Positions 7,345 through 10,462 of a stretch of 10,462 nt of DNA are shown here, in pieces; the stretch's first letter is position 1, and every line of letters begins with the position of its first letter. The notes under the pieces were generated by a model. That model worked only from the letters and a program-made list of their open reading frames with translations. It did no database searches and was not told the origin of the DNA. The position numbers and the translations under genes were made by a program. Source of the stretch: Candidatus Bathyarchaeota archaeon (GTDB taxonomy: Archaea > Thermoproteota > Bathyarchaeia > TCS64); NCBI GenBank assembly GCA_014729945.1, contig WJJC01000033.1:1-10462 (forward strand). Reading direction: 5' to 3'.

Positions 7345-7728
7345 TTGGCATGGCATGACAGTTTAACAAAAAGAAAAAAGACAGGCGGAAAGAAGAGAGC
7401 CTACAGAACTAAGAGAGTCTATGAACAGGGTAGACCACCCGTTGAGACCTTAATGGGAGAGACTAGGCGTAAGAAAGTCAAAGGGGTCAGTGGTATGAAG
7501 AAAGTGAAACTGGTGAGAGCAGAGTACGTGAATGTATCAAACCCTGAGACAGGCACTACAGAACGCCTCCCGATCCGTGACGTCGTTAGAAACCCGGCAA
7601 ACGCGGACTATAACCGGAGAGGAGTAATCACCAAGGGTACCATTGTTGAGACAGAAAGAGGCTTAGCCAAAATAGTCTCAAGACCTGGTCAGGAAGGCTC
7701 CCTGAGCGCAATAGTATACGAGGAGTAA
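7345..7728 (+). CDS. rps8e: 30S ribosomal protein S8e (TTG start)
   Basis: Archaeal/eukaryotic small-subunit ribosomal protein, 127 residues from the TTG at 7345, the expected size. The N-terminus (LAWHDSLTKRKKTGGKKRAY) has the family's short tryptophan opening and the basic KRKKTGG stretch. Further family signatures are VKLVRAEYVNVSNPETG, NPANADYNRRGVITKGTIVE and the C-terminal GLAKIVSRPGQEGSLSAIV. The reading frame is open 31 codons further up to another TTG (7252). That extension has no S8e character and covers the promoter, so it is rejected. AGAGGA at 7331-7336 lies 8 nt before the chosen TTG. It is the first gene of an operon with srp19 and gar1. Confidence 0.95.
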   Translation: MAWHDSLTKRKKTGGKKRAYRTKRVYEQGRPPVETLMGETRRKKVKGVSGMKKVKLVRAEYVNVSNPETGTTERLPIRDVVRNPANADYNRRGVITKGTIVETERGLAKIVSRPGQEGSLSAIVYEE

Positions 7729-7735
7729 ATCCTAT

Positions 7736-7750
7736 AGCCGCATCGCGGCT
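7736..7750 (+). repeat. Perfect hairpin between rps8e and srp19
   Basis: AGCCGC and GCGGCT form a perfect 6-bp GC-rich stem with a 3-nt loop (ATC), 7 nt after the rps8e stop and 23 nt before the srp19 start. A run of U does not follow, so it is unlike an intrinsic terminator. It may protect the 3' end of the rps8e message, mark a processing site or tune read-through into srp19. Confidence 0.6.
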
Positions 7751-7773
7751 CAAATATTCTTAGAGTGATCTCA

Positions 7774-8046
7774 TTGAGGGGAAGAGGAAAAATACGTATC
7801 TGGCCTGCTTATTTTAATATACAATATAGTCGTGAGGAAGGTCGAAGAGTTCCCCGGAGTATAGCTGTGAGAGATCCTAAGATCGATGAACTTGAAAAGG
7901 CTGCACTGGAACTTGGTTTGAAACCTATTCTTAAGCCTGGTGCAGCTTATAGTAAACATCCTTGGAAAAAAACAGGTGTACTACTTGTGGATAAGAAAGG
8001 ATCGAAAAAAGAGACAATTAAAATGATAGCGGAGGAGTTAAAGTAG
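7774..8046 (+). CDS. srp19: Signal recognition particle 19 kDa protein
   Basis: SRP19 binds the tips of helices 6 and 8 of 7S RNA and prepares it for binding SRP54 in co-translational targeting. From TTG at 7774 the protein has 90 residues and begins MRGRGKIRIWPAYFN, matching the family, where IWPAYFD near the start is conserved. Later hallmarks are GRRVPRSIAVRDP (RNA contact), LELGLKPILKPGAAYSKHPW and GVLLVDKKGSKKE. A GTG at 7765 would add three residues, but that GTGATC also matches the archaeal 16S-tail SD core and sits at suitable distance from the TTG, so I prefer 7774. It lies 45 nt after rps8e and overlaps the gar1 start by one base, consistent with one transcript. Confidence 0.93.
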   Translation: MRGRGKIRIWPAYFNIQYSREEGRRVPRSIAVRDPKIDELEKAALELGLKPILKPGAAYSKHPWKKTGVLLVDKKGSKKETIKMIAEELK

Positions 8047-8327
8047 TGGCTAAAAAGATTTTCATCGGAACAGGGATGCATCAATCAAATAGTAGCGGCA
8101 ATCTAATTATGAAATTGGAGAAAGAGGCGAGAATCGGTCAACGGGTAGCTGATAAATCCGGTAAAAATATTGGAGAAATATTCGACATCTTCGGACCCGT
8201 TGAGTCACCATATGCATCAGTTAAGCTCAGGGATGATGTTGAACTGGGAAAAATATCGGGCAAATCCGTATTCCTAGGTGAACGAAAATATAGTAAAAAA
8301 CGTCGAAGAAAGAAGCGACGTAGATAA
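8046..8327 (+). CDS. gar1: H/ACA ribonucleoprotein subunit Gar1
   Basis: Gar1 is a core protein of the H/ACA guide RNP, which converts chosen uridines of rRNA to pseudouridine. It binds the catalytic subunit Cbf5 and helps substrate loading and release. The 93-residue protein contains the compact Gar1 beta-barrel: SGNLIMKLEKEARIGQRV, DKSGKNIGEIFDIFGPVESP and YASVKL, all typical. The C-terminal tail is a dense basic run (KKRRRKKRRR), probably for RNA contact. GTG start at 8046 shares one base with the srp19 TAG stop, and GGAGGAG at 8031-8037 gives 8-nt spacing. It is the last gene of the operon; a short pyrimidine-rich stretch (TATCTTCTTCTGATT) in the 20-nt gap to the convergent alr may end the transcript. 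No tfb gene follows, although one often does in other archaea (from memory). Confidence 0.93.
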   Translation: MAKKIFIGTGMHQSNSSGNLIMKLEKEARIGQRVADKSGKNIGEIFDIFGPVESPYASVKLRDDVELGKISGKSVFLGERKYSKKRRRKKRRR

Positions 8328-8347
8328 ATAATATCTTCTTCTGATTG

Positions 8348-9526
8348 TTAACAGTTTAAATAGTTTTTAACTTTTATCGGTTTCCCGTCTTTTATGTAGA
8401 CTCGTGGTACTCTTCTGGTTAGCTGGCAGGTGACCTCATGAGTTATGGTATCGAGTAACTCGGCCACCTGCTCTCCATCAGGAGCTACCCCCCCAGGGAT
8501 ACCAATCAACGTAACCTCATCACCCACCTTTACTTCTGGGATGCCTGTTACATCCACCATACACTGATCCATGCAGATTCTTCCAACTATGGATGCTTTT
8601 TTCCCGTTTAACTCCACGTAGCCCTTGTTAGATAAAGAGCGTTTGTATCCATCCGCGTATCCGACTGGTAAGGTGGCGATCCTCCTCTCCGTTTCAGTAG
8701 TGTACGTGAGTCCATAGCTGATACCTCTACCCGCTGGTATATCCTTCACGTGGCTGACCTGAGCATGTAGTGTTAATACTTGTTTAAGATATACTCTATC
8801 GTGGTCTACTTCCGGGGAGGGATAATACCCATAAAGCATGATACCGGGTCTAACCATATCATGATTATATTCCGGCAAATCTATCACCGCTGCACTGTTT
8901 GACACATGCTTGATGGGTATCTCCAATCCTCGGTCCTCAAGCTTGGAGACGATGTCAATGTATCTAGAATATTGCTTACGCGTGTATGTCTTATCAGATT
9001 CATCAGCGACAGCGAAATGGGTGAACACGCCATCTAGCTCAAGATGTGGAAGTTTAGCTAGCTCAACTATGCTCTCAACAGCTTGCTCATCCGGTTGATA
9101 ACCAAGTCTGCTCATACCGGTATCGATTTTTACGTGGAAATGAGCCACAGTGTTCAGTTTCTGGGCTGCCTTATTTAGATGAGTTCCCTGTTCATGGCTA
9201 TAGATGGTAGCAGTGACATCGTTTTTGATAGTTTCTCCATGAAGATAATCTGGGGTATAACCCAAACAGAGTATGGGTGCATTAATCCCCTTCCTCCTGA
9301 GTTGAATCCCCTCCCCAGGGGTAGCCACCGCGAGCATATCAGCGCCGTTCTCTAGAAACGTCTCAGCGCACATCTGGGATCCGTGTCCGTATCCATCGGC
9401 TTTCACCGCTGTCATAATTAATGTTGGTTCGGGTACTATTCTCCGAACTTCACGGATATTATGAGCGAGGTGATCAAGATTTATTTCCGCCCAGACTGGC
9501 CGAATTCCAAGACTATCAGATATCAT
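8348..9526 (-). CDS. alr: Alanine racemase, PLP-dependent (bacterial-type Alr)
   Basis: Fold-type III PLP enzyme interconverting L- and D-alanine, 392 residues, close to the bacterial length. All key elements are present: PLP lysine Lys42 in AVKADGYGHG, the lysine of HVKIDTGMSRLG (Lys133, carbamylated in the Geobacillus enzyme), MVRPGIMLYGYYPS binding the phosphate, the second catalytic base Tyr271 in GISYGLTY, and GRICMDQ (315-321) lining the active site. The protein looks intact and active. Alr is near-universal in bacteria but rare in archaea, and the sequence resembles clostridial-type enzymes, so transfer from bacteria is likely (inference). A broad-specificity amino acid racemase cannot be excluded. 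No clear SD precedes the ATG; CGTTTTAC (complement of about 9553-9560) could drive a leaderless message. It lies 45 nt downstream of tRNA-Arg on the same strand and could instead be read through from the tRNA promoter. Confidence 0.94.
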   Translation of the reverse strand: MISDSLGIRPVWAEINLDHLAHNIREVRRIVPEPTLIMTAVKADGYGHGSQMCAETFLENGADMLAVATPGEGIQLRRKGINAPILCLGYTPDYLHGETIKNDVTATIYSHEQGTHLNKAAQKLNTVAHFHVKIDTGMSRLGYQPDEQAVESIVELAKLPHLELDGVFTHFAVADESDKTYTRKQYSRYIDIVSKLEDRGLEIPIKHVSNSAAVIDLPEYNHDMVRPGIMLYGYYPSPEVDHDRVYLKQVLTLHAQVSHVKDIPAGRGISYGLTYTTETERRIATLPVGYADGYKRSLSNKGYVELNGKKASIVGRICMDQCMVDVTGIPEVKVGDEVTLIGIPGGVAPDGEQVAELLDTITHEVTCQLTRRVPRVYIKDGKPIKVKNYLNC

Positions 9527-9571
9527 AGAAGATGATATAGAGTTACAGTGGTAAAACGGTTATGAGAAAGA

Positions 9572-9647
9572 TGGCGCGGTCGGCAGGATTCGAACCCACG
9601 ACCCCGGGTTCCGAAGACCCGTGCTCTATCCACTGAGCTACGACCGC
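9572..9647 (-). tRNA. tRNA-Arg (anticodon UCG) with encoded CCA
   Basis: A complete cloverleaf reads on the minus strand. The 7-bp acceptor stem is GCGGTCG/CGACCGC, and the D stem is GCTC/GAGC with an 8-nt loop. The anticodon stem is CGGGT/ACCCG with loop CTTCGGA, so the anticodon is TCG (9612-9614), decoding CGA and probably CGG. The variable loop has 5 nt, and the T loop is TTCGAAT on stem GTGGG/CCTGC. The T stem contains two neighbouring wobble pairs (U50-G64 and G51-U63). Discriminator base G is followed by a genomically encoded CCA (9572-9574). There is no intron. It lies upstream of alr and diverges from the COG1325-rnp3 pair. Confidence 0.97.
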
Positions 9648-9648
9648 A

Positions 9649-9669
9649 ACCACGTTAGGTGTTCGTGGT
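9649..9669. repeat. Inverted repeat directly upstream of tRNA-Arg
   Basis: ACCACG and CGTGGT form a perfect 6-bp inverted repeat around a 9-nt spacer, starting one base from the tRNA 5' end. It lies between the tRNA's TATA-like element and its expected transcript start near 9650, so it is probably mostly untranscribed. It could be a protein-binding site or chance. Confidence 0.4.
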
Positions 9670-9671
9670 GA

Positions 9672-9680
9672 ATACAAAAA
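9672..9680 (-). promoter_or_regulatory. Putative TATA element for tRNA-Arg
   Basis: On the minus strand this reads TTTTTGTAT, 25-33 nt before the tRNA 5' end, the distance expected between an archaeal TATA box and a start at or just before the mature tRNA. The match to the consensus is moderate. Confidence 0.4.
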
Positions 9681-9698
9681 CCTTACTCAACAGTGGAC

Positions 9699-9706
9699 CT
9701 ATATAC
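9699..9706 (+). promoter_or_regulatory. Putative TATA box for the COG1325-rnp3 operon
   Basis: CTATATAC lies 43 nt before the ATG at 9750. A start about 25 nt after its centre, near 9728, leaves a leader of about 22 nt containing the SD-like GGTAGGC. Together with the tRNA promoter this forms a divergent promoter pair in about 100 nt. Confidence 0.45.
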
Positions 9707-9749
9707 TGGGCTGAAGAGATGGTATCTATTGTTGGTAGGCTTGATTTAG

Positions 9750-10202
9750 ATGACTGCTGATAGGATTGCGAGACAAGTTGAGATATCCGTACTGGTGCAC
9801 GCGACTGAGGACAGGTCCAAGGTATTGAAGGCAGTAAGACGACTATTCCCCCAGGAGATGGATTTACCGGTCTACAAGGAGGAGAAGCTGGACGGGTACT
9901 ATGGTGACCCCATCAGGTCTTTTTACTTTAACATCAAGAACCGGAGACCAGCCACAGATATCTTTAACCATATACTCGACAGCCTCTCAAGCCTGGACTA
10001 TGTGACGCTCCTTGATGAACTGGCCCCAAGGATGGATGATACTAAGAACTTTTACCTCAGGTTCAGTAAACAGAAGGCGTACCAGGGTAAAGTGGCCCTG
10101 GAGACCCATGACCCCATCAAGGTAAAGGTAAGTTTACAGGTGCCCCACAAGGCTGACCCGGTGGAGGTACTACGGGAATACATGGAGGAGAGACGGGGCT
10201 GA
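9750..10202 (+). CDS. COG1325-type RNA-binding protein (predicted exosome-associated)
   Basis: A 150-residue protein of the archaeal family annotated as RNA-binding or predicted exosome subunit (COG1325, PF01877). The biochemical role is unsettled. Family features seen are VEISVLVHATEDRSKVLKAV near the start, DGYYGDPIRSFYFNIKNRR in the centre, LSSLDYVTLLDELAPRMDD, and NFYLRFSKQKAYQGKVAL followed by DPIKVKVSLQVP near the end. The ATG at 9750 is the first start possible, because TAG lies immediately before it in frame. A modest SD-like GGTAGGC is about 10 nt upstream. The stop overlaps the proposed rnp3 start in CTGA. Pairing with rnp3 fits a role in RNA processing. No membrane segment or signal peptide is seen. 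Confidence 0.88.
   Translation: MTADRIARQVEISVLVHATEDRSKVLKAVRRLFPQEMDLPVYKEEKLDGYYGDPIRSFYFNIKNRRPATDIFNHILDSLSSLDYVTLLDELAPRMDDTKNFYLRFSKQKAYQGKVALETHDPIKVKVSLQVPHKADPVEVLREYMEERRG
10184..10190 (+). promoter_or_regulatory. Ribosome binding site for rnp3 ahead of a CTG start
   Basis: GGAGGAG lies within the end of the COG1325 gene, 8 nt before CTG at 10199. No ATG, GTG or TTG in the rnp3 frame lies nearby, so this strong motif supports CTG as the initiation codon. Confidence 0.65.
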
Positions 10203-10462
10203 GGCGCTATATTGACCTCTGCCTGAAGCCGACTCGACCAGAAGAAGCCGTATTAGCCGCAGAGTCCCTAGGGTTTGATGCAGTAGGTTTAACACGGGTA
10301 GTGGAACCGGATAACCTGGATATAGTTAAACGGGTAGACCTAGAGCCCGGTAACCCTAACGAGTTACTTAAGGACCTCAGACAATGTCGGTGGAACACAG
10401 AGGTAATCACAGTAAAATGCAGGAAGAAATCAGTGGCGAGACAGGCAGGAAGAGACCGTAGA
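10199..10462 (+). CDS. rnp3: RNase P protein component 3 (Rpp30/p30 family), 3' end outside window, probable CTG start
   Basis: The first 88 codons of the TIM-barrel subunit of archaeal RNase P, which matures tRNA 5' ends; the gene runs off the window. The protein opens RRYIDLCLKPTRPEEAV, the usual first beta strand and helix. It continues with ESLGFDAVGLTRV, then VDLEPGNPNELLKDLRQCR and EVITVKCRKKSVARQAGRDR, strongly matching p30 proteins (VDI..NNPNEL and V..K...ARQA.RD patterns). Upstream in frame there is a TGA at 10154-10156 and no ATG, GTG or TTG before the conserved start. CTG at 10199 overlaps the preceding TGA as CTGA, in the way that ATGA and GTGA overlaps do, and has GGAGGAG 8 nt upstream. 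The overlap implies translational coupling with the COG1325 gene. Confidence 0.9.
   Translation, partial: MRRYIDLCLKPTRPEEAVLAAESLGFDAVGLTRVVEPDNLDIVKRVDLEPGNPNELLKDLRQCRWNTEVITVKCRKKSVARQAGRDRR

Noticed and set aside
7765..7773. GTG at 7765 as srp19 start
   Set aside because: It lies inside a GTGATC that looks like the SD core, and the three added residues do not match SRP19 N-termini; possible but second choice.
10207..10410. Minus-strand ORF opposite rnp3
   Set aside because: It is antisense to clear p30 coding sequence and lacks any start signal or recognisable content.
1..10462. CRISPR arrays, insertion sequences, prophage, toxin-antitoxin or defence genes
   Set aside because: No direct-repeat array, transposase, integrase or related gene was seen; all genes belong to housekeeping families except the likely acquired alr.

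Overview
The window looks archaeal. It carries genes found in archaea and eukaryotes but not in bacteria: ribosomal protein S8e, the SRP19 subunit of the signal recognition particle, the H/ACA RNP protein Gar1, a COG1325-type RNA-binding protein and the RNase P subunit p30/Rnp3. TATA-like boxes lie about 25 nt before several predicted transcript starts, and Shine-Dalgarno (SD) motifs of the GGAGG/GTGAT type precede most genes. The complete Smc-ScpA-ScpB set fits Euryarchaeota or a deep lineage such as Bathyarchaeia. I cannot place the organism more precisely from this sequence. It is an ordinary, densely packed chromosomal region of moderate GC. No insertion sequence, prophage, CRISPR array or defence island is visible.

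Layout. Positions 1-311 hold the 3' end of a small membrane protein gene. A cis-prenyltransferase gene (uppS, about 361-1143) follows and probably supplies the polyprenyl carrier for glycosylation. After a 222-nt gap comes a tight operon for the chromosome-organising SMC complex: smc (1366-4920), scpA (4-nt overlap) and scpB (overlapping scpA). scpB converges on hypE (minus strand), and the two reading frames overlap tail to tail by 75 nt. hypE and the next plus-strand operon diverge from a shared promoter region at about 7234-7344. That operon is rps8e, srp19 and gar1, which serve translation, protein targeting and RNA modification. It converges on alr (minus strand), a bacterial-type alanine racemase with tRNA-Arg(UCG) just upstream on the same strand. 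A second divergent promoter region (9648-9749) separates the tRNA from the COG1325-rnp3 pair, which runs off the window end and belongs to RNA processing.

The most interesting feature is start-codon use. Only three of the eleven genes whose starts are visible appear to begin with ATG (hypE, alr and the COG1325 gene). smc, scpA and gar1 use GTG. rps8e and probably srp19 and scpB use TTG. Two genes, uppS and rnp3, have no ATG, GTG or TTG codon that could start the conserved protein, and both have a CTG at the expected place behind an SD-like motif. Correct starts therefore differ from naive longest-ORF calls in several places. I found no clearly new multi-gene system; the notable points are the CTG starts, the antisense scpB/hypE overlap and the probably transferred alr.
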